7,882 bases of DNA from Caulobacteraceae bacterium (GCA_025351125.1 JANXWN010000178.1:1-7882), one strand, 5' to 3'. Numbered from the stretch's first letter, positions 1 through 6,824 are shown. The notes: generated from the sequence alone by a model not told the origin. Translations and numbers: made by a program.

Positions 1-313
1 CGAGGCGCAAATTCCGGCGCAATACCCAGAGCGCGCCGCCTTGGTCGCAAAGGGATCGGTCAATATCGACGGGCGCGTGTTGACCGTAGGGCAAATGGCG
101 GTGTTTGCGCCTGGCGAGCCAGTTTTAGTGACCGCAGTCACCGACGCGGACGTCATATTGCTCGGTGGCGAAACGGTCGGACCGCGATACCTGGAGTGGA
201 ACTTCGTCTCGTCGTCGAAGACGCGGCTTGAGCAGGCGAAGGCGGACTGGCGCGCCGGACGCATGAAACTGCCCGACGCCGATCACGACGAATTCATTCC
301 GGGACCGGCCTAG
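1..313 (+). CDS. pirin family protein, C-terminal part (5' end outside window)
   Basis: The frame is open from base 2 to a TAG at 311-313, so the visible 103 residues are the C-terminal part of a gene that begins before the window. They read as the second cupin domain of a bacterial pirin: a beta-rich stretch, the GGE...GPRYLEWNFVSSSK segment near visible residues 54-73, then an amphipathic EQAKADWRAGRM helix and the terminal EFIPGP tail. WNFVSSS followed by EQAKADW is the family signature. Pirins are cytoplasmic bicupins. Some bacterial members have quercetin 2,3-dioxygenase activity or bind metabolic enzymes, but the metal-binding residues lie in the N-terminal cupin, which is not visible, so activity cannot be judged. 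An in-frame TTG at 41 is not needed as a start, because homology-like sequence continues upstream of it. Confidence 0.9.
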   Translation, partial: EAQIPAQYPERAALVAKGSVNIDGRVLTVGQMAVFAPGEPVLVTAVTDADVILLGGETVGPRYLEWNFVSSSKTRLEQAKADWRAGRMKLPDADHDEFIPGPA

Positions 314-350
314 AGCTTTAACGCCTGACCCTGGTGGACGACCGCAAAAA

Positions 351-378
351 AGAAAGGCCGCCTGACGGCGGCCTTTCT
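351..378 (-). terminator. intrinsic terminator of the PEP-CTERM gene, possibly bidirectional
   Basis: A perfect 12-bp stem (351-362 with 367-378, AGAAAGGCCGCC / GGCGGCCTTTCT) encloses a TGAC loop. Read on the minus strand it is followed at once by a run of five T (complement of 346-350), the classical rho-independent form. It begins 22 bases after the stop of the minus-strand gene at 401. On the plus strand the bases after the stem are CTCGATAAA, a poor U-tract, so termination of the pirin gene here is possible but weaker. Confidence 0.88.
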
Positions 379-400
379 CTCGATAAATCTCAAAAAAGTC

Positions 401-1333
401 CTAAGCGGACGCGGATACCTTGGCGCGGTTCTGGCGCCGCGCCATAACCCCGATGCCGCCGAGACCAATCAGCATCATCGCCCAAGCGGCCGGTTCGGGC
501 ACGCCGCCCCCACCACCCACTGTCTTCTCACCAGCGACCGAAACCCCGAATAGCTGGCCTGAATTCGTATTGATCGTCTGAACCACCAAGCCGGAAGCGA
601 TGTTCACTTCGTAGAGATTTCCATTCGAGAAGCTTCCGGTCCAGAAATTCTTGCCGTCCGGCGTCACATCAAGCGAGAATACGCCGTTTGTACCCACGTT
701 ATAGGTGCTGATCAGATTGCCCAAAGCGTCGAGGTGCGCGACGTCGGCATTGTCGGCGACCAGCACGCTGCCATCGGCCAGGATGCGCAGGGCAAATGCG
801 TTCCCCCCCGTTAAACCTGTCGCGAAGGACGTCAAATTACCGCTAACCGTATCGTAACGCTCGACCGTCGAACCTTCCTGAGTATAGTAAAAGGTCGTTT
901 GATTGGCCGCGAGGTCAAACCAGTCGACACGGGCCGTCAGGCCGATGTTCGCGCCGCCCAGGACACTGATGCCGCCGCTTGTTTTGCCGACGTAGCCCGT
1001 GCCGGTCTTGTTGAAGATGATGGACTCGACGCCCCCGCCCAAACCGCTGTCCGCGAGACCGAGCGAAACGCCGTTGTTGTCGAATTTCGACACCGAACCT
1101 ACGCTAAAATTGGTCACGTAAAAATTGCCGGAGGTGTCGCTTGCCGAACCGGTCGTGAAACCGCCCTGGCCGGTGTTCAAGGTCGTCAGGAGCGAGCCAT
1201 TGTCGTCATAAACCTGCACTCGGCCGTCGCCGGTTGAAGCGAACACGTCGCCGGAGTCGAAAAGAGCCGCCGCCGCGGGGGTTGAGAGAAGAGCGACCGC
1301 GGCCGCGGCGAGGTAAAGTGTGCTGATTTTCAT
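401..1333 (-). CDS. PEP-CTERM (PEPxxWAMM-type) secreted protein with about six propeller-like repeats
   Basis: This is a 310-residue exported protein. I start it at the ATG at 1331-1333 (MKISTLYLAAAAVALL), which gives a normal Sec signal peptide ending near AAA at 21-23. The ATG ten codons upstream (1361-1363) would add a charged tail before the signal. The C-terminus has the sorting signal VPEPAAWAMM (278-287), a short hydrophobic segment to about 298, and an arginine-rich end (RRQNR). In known systems an exosortase recognises this signal and the protein is released or anchored at the surface, often with exopolysaccharide genes; none is in this window. Between these ends are about six similar units (near 30-50, 71-92, 113-126, 148-170, 189-211 and 229-253), with forms such as VYDDNGSLLTTL, ERYDTVSGNLTSF and HLDALGNLISTY. 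They suggest a six-bladed NHL/YncE-like beta-propeller. No catalytic residues are recognised, and the ligand is unknown. Confidence 0.88.
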   Translation of the reverse strand: MKISTLYLAAAAVALLSTPAAAALFDSGDVFASTGDGRVQVYDDNGSLLTTLNTGQGGFTTGSASDTSGNFYVTNFSVGSVSKFDNNGVSLGLADSGLGGGVESIIFNKTGTGYVGKTSGGISVLGGANIGLTARVDWFDLAANQTTFYYTQEGSTVERYDTVSGNLTSFATGLTGGNAFALRILADGSVLVADNADVAHLDALGNLISTYNVGTNGVFSLDVTPDGKNFWTGSFSNGNLYEVNIASGLVVQTINTNSGQLFGVSVAGEKTVGGGGGVPEPAAWAMMLIGLGGIGVMARRQNRAKVSASA

Positions 1334-1356
1334 TTCGCTTGCCCGTTTGTGGACCT

Positions 1357-1371
1357 GCGTCATTATGACGC
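1357..1371. repeat. perfect 15-base dyad before the PEP-CTERM gene
   Basis: GCGTCAT-T-ATGACGC has 7-base arms around one central base. It lies 23 bases before the preferred ATG of the PEP-CTERM gene, just inside the transcript predicted from the candidate promoter at 1382-1410. The position suits an operator, but one perfect dyad of this size can arise by chance in a window of this length. Confidence 0.3.
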
Positions 1372-1381
1372 GGTGAAGGCA

Positions 1382-1410
1382 TCTAAATCACTGTGTTGGA
1401 ATTGGGGCAA
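1382..1410 (-). promoter_or_regulatory. candidate promoter of the PEP-CTERM gene in an AT-rich gap
   Basis: On the minus strand, TTGCCC (complement of 1405-1410) stands 17 bases before TTTAGA (complement of 1382-1387). The -35 is fair and the -10 is poor. A start near 1375 would give a leader of about 42 bases to the ATG at 1333. The surrounding 1381-1446 is clearly more AT-rich than the flanking genes, with runs such as TTTTTTT at 1414-1420, as expected for a promoter region. I see no sigma-54 GG-N10-GC pattern. The position is an inference. Confidence 0.25.
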
Positions 1411-1469
1411 GTGTTTTTTTAAGAATTCGGCAATTATTTTCTAGAATCCGCTCTTGGCGAGGCCGACGC

Positions 1470-2081
1470 CTACCCGTCAGTCAGTGCACGGCGGGCTTGC
1501 AGCCAGTATTGGGCGCCGGTAATCAGTGTTACAAGTGCGGCGAGCCACAGCAGAGAATGTGCCGTGATCGTGGCTGGCCCCAAGATGTTGGGATCGTTAG
1601 GCAAGGAAAACGCCGCCCAGCCCGCCACCAGCAATTCCGCCCCCAACGCCAACAGCTGAAGCGTGGTCTTCCATTTCGCCAGCAGGGTCACCGGCAAGCT
1701 GACGCCTTTGCCGGCCGTGACTTCCCGCAGCGCGCTCACGGTGAATTCCCGAAACAGGATCAAAGCCGATGGTATCACCACGGCGGCGTTGGGGCCGAGC
1801 GACAGGAGACCCAAGATCGCGCCGCACACTAAAACCTTATCGGCGATCGGATCGAGGATGGCGCCCCATACCGTGGTGGCGTTGAGGCGTCTGGCCAACC
1901 AGCCGTCAAAAAAATCGGTCACCGCGGCGACCACGAACGCCGCGAACGCCCACCGCTCCAGCGCGAACTGCGCGCTAGGCGTCAGCCGGTCGCTCAACGT
2001 CGCGGCGGCCGCTAGGCCGAAAAAGGTGAACAACGCCAGGGCAAGGCGGAGGCCGGTGAGCAGGTTGGGCAGTCGCGTCAT
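1470..2081 (-). CDS. pgsA: CDP-diacylglycerol--glycerol-3-phosphate 3-phosphatidyltransferase
   Basis: The enzyme transfers a phosphatidyl group from CDP-diacylglycerol to glycerol 3-phosphate. This is the committed step to phosphatidylglycerol and cardiolipin at the inner membrane. The product is 203 residues, normal for PgsA. It opens with the typical MTRLPNLLTGLRL and carries the complete CDP-alcohol phosphotransferase motif D56-x2-D59-G60-x2-A63-R64-x8-G73-x3-D77-x3-D81, whose aspartates hold the metal ions. Hydrophobic segments before and after the motif fit six membrane helices. A TTG at 2106-2108 would add nine residues (MQIRVRVPR), but the ATG at 2079-2081 matches the family N-terminus. 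The gene follows uvrC by 35 bases on the same strand, with no terminator between, so the two are probably one operon; uvrC-pgsA linkage is common in Proteobacteria. No obvious terminator follows its stop. Confidence 0.95.
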   Translation of the reverse strand: MTRLPNLLTGLRLALALFTFFGLAAAATLSDRLTPSAQFALERWAFAAFVVAAVTDFFDGWLARRLNATTVWGAILDPIADKVLVCGAILGLLSLGPNAAVVIPSALILFREFTVSALREVTAGKGVSLPVTLLAKWKTTLQLLALGAELLVAGWAAFSLPNDPNILGPATITAHSLLWLAALVTLITGAQYWLQARRALTDG

Positions 2082-2116
2082 GCGAGGCACTCTAACGCGA
2101 ATTTGCAACCGATAGT

Positions 2117-3982
2117 CTAGCCGTCCTTGCGAAAATGATCGTGGATGCGCCGGGCGAGAGCGTCATTCACACCCTCGACCTTGGTCAGGTCGGCGGCGGA
2201 AGCGCGCGACACTCCCCGCGCCGAGCCATAAGCATGCAGCAGGGCGCGCTTTCTGGCCTGCCCCACGCCGTCGATCTCGTCCAACGGGTTTTGTCGCATT
2301 TGCGCGGCGCGTTTGGCGCGATGCGTGCCGATAGCGAAACGGTGCGCCTCGTCGCGTAGCCGTTGCAGGTAATACAGCACCGGGCTTTTCGGTTCGAGCA
2401 TGAACGGCGCCTTGCCGGGCATGAAAAACCGTTCCAAACCGGCGTCGCGGTCAGGTCCCTTGGCGACGCCGACGACGGGAATGTCGTCGACACCAAGCTC
2501 CATCAGTACGTCGAGCGCGGCCTGCAATTGCCCCGCGCCCCCATCCACCAAGACCAGATCGGGCCGCGGCGCATTCTCGCCCGCTTCTTCCTCCTTCGCC
2601 AATCGACTGAACCGGCGGCTGAGTACTTCGCGCATCATGCCGTAATCGTCACCCGGCGTCAGCTCGGTGTTTTTGATGTTGAACTTGCGGTACTGATTTT
2701 TTTGAAAGCCCTCCGGTCCGGCGACGACCATGCCGCCGACCGCGTTGGTTCCGGAAATGTGCGAGTTGTCGTAAACCTCGATACGCGCCGGTGGGGCGTC
2801 TAGCGCGAAAACCTCCCCGACCAACGCTAACAATTTCGACTGGGCCGAGTTTTCCGCCAACTTTCGACCCAACGCTTCGCGTGCATTGGTTAGGGCGTGC
2901 TCGACCAGGCCGCGCTTTTCGCCGCGTCTCGGCATGGCGATCTCGACCTTGTGCGTCGCTTTTATGGTGAAGGCGGCGCGTAACAGGTCGATGTCGGCCG
3001 GCTCCACATTGACCAAAATCATTTTCGGGATTGGCTTGTCGTCATAGAATTGGCCCAAAAACGCGGCCATGATCTCTGGGTCTTCGTCGGTCTTGTCCAC
3101 GCGCGGGAAATAGGCGCGGTTGCCCCAATTTTGCCCGGCCCGGAAAAAGAATACCTGCACGCAGGCCTGACCGCCTTGGGAATGCAGGGCGAAGACGTCC
3201 GCCTGGTCGATAGTTTCGGCGTTGATCTGAGTTTCTTGCGCGACCGACGAGAGGGCGCGGATGCGATCTCGCAGGCGGGCGGCCTGTTCGTATTCTAGAC
3301 CGTCGGAGGCCGCCTGCATGTCGGCGCTCATCTTCGCCATCACGCCCCGAGTCTTGCCGCGCAAGAACGCTTCGGCTTCGCGCACCAAACTGTCGTAATC
3401 TGGCAGTTCGATCAGGCCGACGCACGGCGCGGCGCAGCGGCGAATTTGATGCAGCATGCACGGCCGCGTGCGACTCTCGTAAACGCTGTCGGAGCACGAC
3501 CGCAGTAAAAACGCCTTTTGCAAAGTATTAAGCGTGCGATTGACCGCCCATGCGCTGGCGAAGGGTCCAAAATAGTCGCCTTTGATGGAGTGCGCTCCGC
3601 GATGTTTTCGCAATTGCGCCGCCGGATGTTCGCGGCGAATGACGATTTCCGGAAAACTCTTGTCGTCCCGCAGCAAAACGTTGAAGCGCGGCTTCAACTG
3701 TTTAATCAGATTGATCTCTAGCAACAGGGCATCGGCCTCGGTCTTGGTCGTGGTGAATTCCATCGATCGGGTCAGATCGACCATCAAAGCGATACGTTGG
3801 GTGTGAAAACGCCCTTGTGCGTACTGAATCACGCGTTTTTTGAGCGAGCGCGCCTTGCCGACATAGAGCGGCTCGCCGTCCTGGCCGAACATGCGATAGA
3901 CACCGGGAGTGTCGGGCAGACGACGCACCAGATCTTTTATCAGGGCGGGGCCGACTAGCGGGGCGGAAGACTCGGCGGACAT
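2117..3982 (-). CDS. uvrC: excinuclease ABC subunit C
   Basis: UvrC makes the two incisions, 3' then 5' of a lesion, in UvrABC nucleotide excision repair. The product is 621 residues from the ATG at 3980-3982, a normal length with all domains present. The GIY-YIG nuclease spans about 25-100 (GVY at 27-29, YVGKAR at 40-45). Four cysteines at 163, 175, 183 and 187 have the 12-8-4 spacing of the Fe-S cluster ligands of E. coli UvrC. A UVR (UvrB-binding) segment lies at about 212-243. The RNase H-like second nuclease has D405 in [11 protein letters not shown]480 in LVDGGAGQL and H547 in DEAHRFA. Helix-hairpin-helix motifs fill about 565-617. The frame stays open upstream to 4120, but those 46 codons overlap the neighbour's end and lack family character. 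The gene lies 67 bases after the protease gene and 35 before pgsA. Confidence 0.97.
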   Translation of the reverse strand: MSAESSAPLVGPALIKDLVRRLPDTPGVYRMFGQDGEPLYVGKARSLKKRVIQYAQGRFHTQRIALMVDLTRSMEFTTTKTEADALLLEINLIKQLKPRFNVLLRDDKSFPEIVIRREHPAAQLRKHRGAHSIKGDYFGPFASAWAVNRTLNTLQKAFLLRSCSDSVYESRTRPCMLHQIRRCAAPCVGLIELPDYDSLVREAEAFLRGKTRGVMAKMSADMQAASDGLEYEQAARLRDRIRALSSVAQETQINAETIDQADVFALHSQGGQACVQVFFFRAGQNWGNRAYFPRVDKTDEDPEIMAAFLGQFYDDKPIPKMILVNVEPADIDLLRAAFTIKATHKVEIAMPRRGEKRGLVEHALTNAREALGRKLAENSAQSKLLALVGEVFALDAPPARIEVYDNSHISGTNAVGGMVVAGPEGFQKNQYRKFNIKNTELTPGDDYGMMREVLSRRFSRLAKEEEAGENAPRPDLVLVDGGAGQLQAALDVLMELGVDDIPVVGVAKGPDRDAGLERFFMPGKAPFMLEPKSPVLYYLQRLRDEAHRFAIGTHRAKRAAQMRQNPLDEIDGVGQARKRALLHAYGSARGVSRASAADLTKVEGVNDALARRIHDHFRKDG

Positions 3983-3989
3983 GACGCCA

Positions 3990-4018
3990 AATATAGGCGA
4001 ATCGCCTCGAGCGCCTAA
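3990..4018 (-). promoter_or_regulatory. candidate uvrC promoter, possibly giving a leaderless mRNA
   Basis: On the minus strand TATATT (complement of 3990-3995) sits only seven bases before the uvrC ATG. A weak TTAGGC (complement of 4013-4018) lies 17 bases further up. If the -10 is used, transcription would begin at or next to the ATG, and no convincing Shine-Dalgarno precedes that ATG. Leaderless messages are frequent in alphaproteobacteria. A small dyad AGGCGA-A-TCGCCT (3995-4007) lies within the spacer. The weak -35 keeps confidence low. Confidence 0.3.
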
Positions 4019-4049
4019 CACATGGTCGAGATTTGTTGTGACGGGTCGG

Positions 4050-5012
4050 TCAGCTCCAGCCCGACCGCGGTAGGCGGAAGCGCACTTCGTTTCGCGCAAA
4101 GTCCAAACAGACGGACTCAAATCGGCTGAGCACGTCCACCCCTAACAAGATGGCCGGGCGCCGGGTCAGGTTCCACAAGCGGAAGGTATGCAGGTCGGCA
4201 AAAGCTACGGGCCAGTTGGGCAGCCGCATGCCGCCAACGCGAAGATTGGGCAAATCCATCATCATCGCGCTCATCGTTTGGCCCGTGGCGCTAAAAATCA
4301 CCGTGCCGAAGCAGGGCGTCGTCGGGTGTCGGGCGACGGCCATGGCGCTGAGCGCCAGATTTCCGATCGTGTTTTGCGCCCCGGAATCTAGAAATGCGGT
4401 GATCGATATGCCCGCCAAATCGGCGTCCACGAGGGTCATTTGGCCGTCTCGCCGGGTCGCTTTGACGGCAATGTCATTCGGATCTCGCCACAAACGGGTC
4501 GGCGCTTCGACACGCAAGGTCTGGCCGCGAAAATCCAGCGTCACCAGTTGATTGCCCAGCGTATCCAAGCCCAACAAACCCCAACCGCCCAGATCAGCCC
4601 GCGGCAGGACCGCGAACGGCGCCTTGACCTCCGAGCGAGGCCCAAGCTTGATCGTGGTTTCGACCGACGGGGCCATGATCATGCCGGCCGCGCCGTTGAT
4701 CGCGACCGGCGGCCCGACGTTCAGCCCGAGCGCCGTGACCAACTCTCGCGCTACGACCGACCGATTGGCGCCTGTATCGACCACAAAGGCGAACGGGCCG
4801 CGGCCGCCGATTTGAACGGGCACGGTCATCCGCCGATAGATGTCGGCGACCGTCGTGACGCTGGTCGGCGGCGTATAGTCTTGTTCGGCGAGGGGCGTCA
4901 GCCGCGACGAGGGCGCAAGTTCCACGAGAGCGGCGCGGGCGAGGGGCGCACACGCCCAAGCGGTCGCCCCGAACAGGCCGAATGTACGGCGATCGATGAG
5001 CCTTGGCGCCAT
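4050..5012 (-). CDS. exported retropepsin-like aspartic protease with two lobes
   Basis: The product is 320 residues from the ATG at 5010-5012, preceded ten bases up by a good Shine-Dalgarno AAGGGGA (complement of 5023-5029). The N-terminus (DRRTFGLFG, then a hydrophobic stretch to ARA at 26-28) looks like a Tat signal, though it could pass as Sec. Two related halves follow. Each has a catalytic-type triad, D79-T-G81 in [12 protein letters not shown] and D209-S-G211 in [11 protein letters not shown]. Each also has the later flap-side pattern, [16 protein letters not shown] (147-161) and [17 protein letters not shown] (289-305). Retropepsins normally dimerise to bring two aspartates together, so a tandem copy could form an active site within one chain. 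The likely place is the periplasm, as an aspartyl protease-family protein (Asp_protease_2-like). The substrate is unknown. The frame is open upstream to 5588, but that part is antisense to the permease and I exclude it. Confidence 0.88.
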   Translation of the reverse strand: MAPRLIDRRTFGLFGATAWACAPLARAALVELAPSSRLTPLAEQDYTPPTSVTTVADIYRRMTVPVQIGGRGPFAFVVDTGANRSVVARELVTALGLNVGPPVAINGAAGMIMAPSVETTIKLGPRSEVKAPFAVLPRADLGGWGLLGLDTLGNQLVTLDFRGQTLRVEAPTRLWRDPNDIAVKATRRDGQMTLVDADLAGISITAFLDSGAQNTIGNLALSAMAVARHPTTPCFGTVIFSATGQTMSAMMMDLPNLRVGGMRLPNWPVAFADLHTFRLWNLTRRPAILLGVDVLSRFESVCLDFARNEVRFRLPRSGWS

Positions 5013-5113
5013 GCGCGTCTGGTCCCCTTGCCGTCGACGATACACCCGCGCGGACGGGGTCCAAAGCAATTCGTTCCGGCGACGCGCCGCCGTGTTCTCC
5101 GCGTAAACTGCAT

Positions 5114-5142
5114 TTGACAGTGAGTCGGGTCGCCGCCATGAT
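5114..5142 (+). promoter_or_regulatory. probable promoter of the permease gene
   Basis: TTGACA (5114-5119) is a perfect -35 hexamer, separated by 17 bases from CATGAT (5137-5142), a four-of-six match to TATAAT. Transcription would begin near 5149, leaving a leader of about 87 bases before the permease ATG. It is the best sigma-70-type match I see in the divergent intergenic region. Confidence 0.5.
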
Positions 5143-5150
5143 CCGACCCG
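5126..5150. promoter_or_regulatory. dyad overlapping the permease -10, possible operator
   Basis: CGGGTCG (5126-5132) and its exact reverse complement CGACCCG (5144-5150) are separated by 11 bases that contain the candidate -10 hexamer. The 18-base centre-to-centre spacing of the arms, about two helical turns, would suit a dimeric repressor. No transcription-factor gene is adjacent, so the identity of any regulator is unknown. Confidence 0.3.
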
Positions 5151-5185
5151 GTCCGTCGGACTCTCTTGAGGGGGCGCCGATAAAA

Positions 5186-5239
5186 ATGCGCGTGTCGAGA
5201 ACCCCGCGTCTTGCTCGGCTCGCAGGTGGCGTGAGATGA
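5186..5239 (+). CDS. possible 17-codon arginine-rich leader peptide, coupled to the permease
   Basis: An ATG at 5186-5188 opens a frame reading MRVSRTPRLARLAGGVR, closed by TGA at 5237-5239. That TGA overlaps the permease ATG (5236-5238) as ATGA, the usual form of translational coupling. A purine-rich GAGGGGG (5168-5174) lies 11 bases upstream and could act as a ribosome site, though the spacing is long. Five of the 17 codons are arginine (CGC, AGA, CGT, CGG, AGA), two of them AGA, which is normally rare in GC-rich genomes. A role as a leader that senses arginine supply, or simply as a coupling uORF, is inference; arginine-rich frames also arise by chance in GC-rich DNA. The frame remains open upstream, including an in-phase ATG at 5138, but the predicted transcript starts after that. 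Confidence 0.35.
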   Translation: MRVSRTPRLARLAGGVR

Positions 5240-6603
5240 CGTCAACCGCCGCGCGCGCTCCACCCGCGTTCGCCAAGGCCGCGCCGCCGCAACTTCTGCG
5301 TGTGCTGGGGATCGCATTCGGTCTGGCGGTGGTGGTGGGCAGCGTGATCGGCGCGGGAATCATGCGCGCCCCCGGCGTGGTGGCGCGTGGGATCGCTAAC
5401 GAACCGACGTTTCTCTTGGCCTGGCTTGCCGGCGGCATGCTGTGCCTGCTTTCCGCCATGCCTGTGGTGGAGGCCGGCGCCTCGGTGCCCCGAGCCGGGG
5501 GCGCCTTTCCCATCGCCGAGCGCGCGTTCGGGACAACCGTGGGTTTTCTCGCGGGATGGATCACTTGGCTGGGCAATGTGTCGGCCATCGCCTACGTCGC
5601 CGTGGTTTTCGGCGAATATGTCCATCGCCTGGGGCTCGCAGCGCCGATTCCAGTGGGCGTGCTCGCCGGCGGATTGATACTTGCCGCCGCGGTCATGAAT
5701 CTGGCGGGAACGCGCGCGACGGGCGCTTCACAGGCGGTCGCCAGCGCGGTCAAGGGCGCGGGCTTCCTGGTTCTGGCGGCGGTGTTGCTGGCCTCGCCGC
5801 ACGCCGCGCCCACCCATGCCGCGTCGCCTGCGGTCGCGGCCGCCGGAATCGGTGGGGTGGTCATGGCGATCCGCGTGATCTACGCCACCTATAACGGCTG
5901 GGGTAGCGCCATCATCTTCTCCGAAGAAGTCCGGCGGCCTGAACGGACCCTCGCGCGGGCGACCTTCACCGACATCGCCGTAGTGACCACGCTTTATGTG
6001 CTGATCAATGTTGCGGTTTTGCACGTCCTCACGCCCGCCGCTATCGCCGGATCCGATCTGGCGGTGGGAGACGCGGCCAAAGCGGTCCTCGGAGCGACAG
6101 GTGATATGGCGATCACCGCGTTTGGCCTCTTTTCTCTGGCCGCCCTCGCCAACTTGAATGTCATGAAGGGTTCGCGGATCACCTTCTGCATGGCCAGGGA
6201 CGGCGTCTTGCCAAAGAGTCTGGCGGCGGTTTCGGCCGGCGGAACGCCGGTGTGGAGCGTCGCTATGTTGGTCTTCGCCGCCGTCCTTCTCGCCGCCACC
6301 GGGAGGTATGAGACCCTGGTGCGCATCTCCGCGCCGTGGAACATTTGCGCGGTGCTCATCATCACCTTCAGCGCGATCCGCCTGCGCGTCGCCGAGCCGG
6401 CGCTGGCGCGGCCCTGGAAGATGCCCCTGTTTCCTCTCCCCGCCATTGTCGCGGCGGCGATTCAGGCCGGCCTTCTGGGTCTTCTGCTTTGGGACGACCC
6501 TTGGAACGGGCTCTGGTCGGCAGCGACGGTCGTGGCGCCCTTGCCCATTTGGTTGCTCTTCGCGCGACGTTGGCGGCGGGAAGCGGCAGGCGACATCCCC
6601 TAG
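5236..6603 (+). CDS. APC-superfamily amino-acid permease
   Basis: This is a 455-residue inner-membrane transporter, probably with 12 helices, of the amino acid-polyamine-organocation superfamily (AA_permease_2 type). The first helix carries GSVIGAGIM (35-43), the unwound substrate-carboxylate-binding loop of the family. Further family marks are YNGWGSAIIFSEEVRRPERTL (219-239, about helix 6 and the following loop), the GSRITFCMARDGVLP segment (312-326), and RPWKMPLFPLPAI (392-404) before the last helices. The protein ends in a basic tail (RRWRRE). The likely action is uptake or exchange of an amino acid by proton symport or antiport; the substrate cannot be read from sequence. The ATG at 5236 has a clear Shine-Dalgarno AGGTGG (5224-5229) six bases upstream. 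The gene is transcribed divergently from the protease, with a promoter candidate at 5114-5142. No U-rich terminator is seen after its stop. Confidence 0.93.
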   Translation: MTSTAARAPPAFAKAAPPQLLRVLGIAFGLAVVVGSVIGAGIMRAPGVVARGIANEPTFLLAWLAGGMLCLLSAMPVVEAGASVPRAGGAFPIAERAFGTTVGFLAGWITWLGNVSAIAYVAVVFGEYVHRLGLAAPIPVGVLAGGLILAAAVMNLAGTRATGASQAVASAVKGAGFLVLAAVLLASPHAAPTHAASPAVAAAGIGGVVMAIRVIYATYNGWGSAIIFSEEVRRPERTLARATFTDIAVVTTLYVLINVAVLHVLTPAAIAGSDLAVGDAAKAVLGATGDMAITAFGLFSLAALANLNVMKGSRITFCMARDGVLPKSLAAVSAGGTPVWSVAMLVFAAVLLAATGRYETLVRISAPWNICAVLIITFSAIRLRVAEPALARPWKMPLFPLPAIVAAAIQAGLLGLLLWDDPWNGLWSAATVVAPLPIWLLFARRWRREAAGDIP

Positions 6604-6688
6604 ACTCTTCCTCCCTCTGGCGTCGAGGTCAATCGCAAATGGAATTCGACCCTTAACTCAATTTTGAGATGGTCCGGAACGGGAGCTG

Positions 6689-6780
6689 TTTTAACCACAA
6701 AGGACACGAAGGACACGAGGGCGGCCAGGACGGTCGATCGTTCTGGCGCAAAGCGCCAAATCTGAACCTTCGTGTCTCTT
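6689..6780. repeat. interspersed repeat of the NHKGHEGHEG-coding type, in a convergent gap
   Basis: The 221 bases between permease and fabA (6604-6824) contain no gene. From 6689 runs TTTTAACCACAAAGG, and a 9-base unit AGGACACGA is repeated in tandem (6701-6709, 6710-6718). In one frame this reads FNHKGHEGHEG, a peptide I recall from many unrelated short hypothetical entries in databases, which marks a dispersed DNA repeat and not a protein family. GACACGAAGG (6703-6712) returns as its exact inverse CCTTCGTGTC (6767-6776), so the unit is partly palindromic and spans about 90 bases. Its position between two convergent 3' ends is typical for REP-like or MITE-like elements. I see no target-site duplication, and the outer limits are uncertain. 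Confidence 0.6.
6724..6758. other. two overlapping, mutually exclusive hairpins inside the repeat
   Basis: GCCAGGACGG (6724-6733) pairs with TCGTTCTGGC (6738-6747) around a TCGA loop, ten pairs in RNA of which two are G-U. TGGCGC (6744-6749) also pairs perfectly with GCGCCA (6753-6758) around AAA. The two stems share 6744-6747 and cannot both form. Neither strand has a U-run after the stems, so this is not a standard intrinsic terminator. Confidence 0.4.
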
Positions 6781-6824
6781 TTCCCCTCGGCAACAATCAG
6801 AGAGGTCGCGCGCCCTGGCGCATT

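Noticed and set aside
3983..4120. A 46-codon N-terminal extension of UvrC
   Set aside because: It overlaps the end of the protease gene and is unlike UvrC. The ATG at 3982 begins a sequence with normal spacing to the GIY-YIG domain.
4440..5117. Long plus-strand open frame of 225 codons
   Set aside because: It is antisense to the protease gene, very rich in Arg, Gly and Pro, and without recognisable motifs, as expected for a GC-rich shadow frame.
5013..5588. A 192-codon open extension of the protease frame on the minus strand
   Set aside because: It is antisense to the permease and lacks any family character. The ATG at 5012 has a good Shine-Dalgarno and begins a signal peptide, so the extension is an open frame of GC-rich DNA.
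6604..6690. Possible terminator after the permease (for example CTCAATTTTGAG at 6657-6668)
   Set aside because: The stem is only five pairs with a two-base loop and has no T-run after it.
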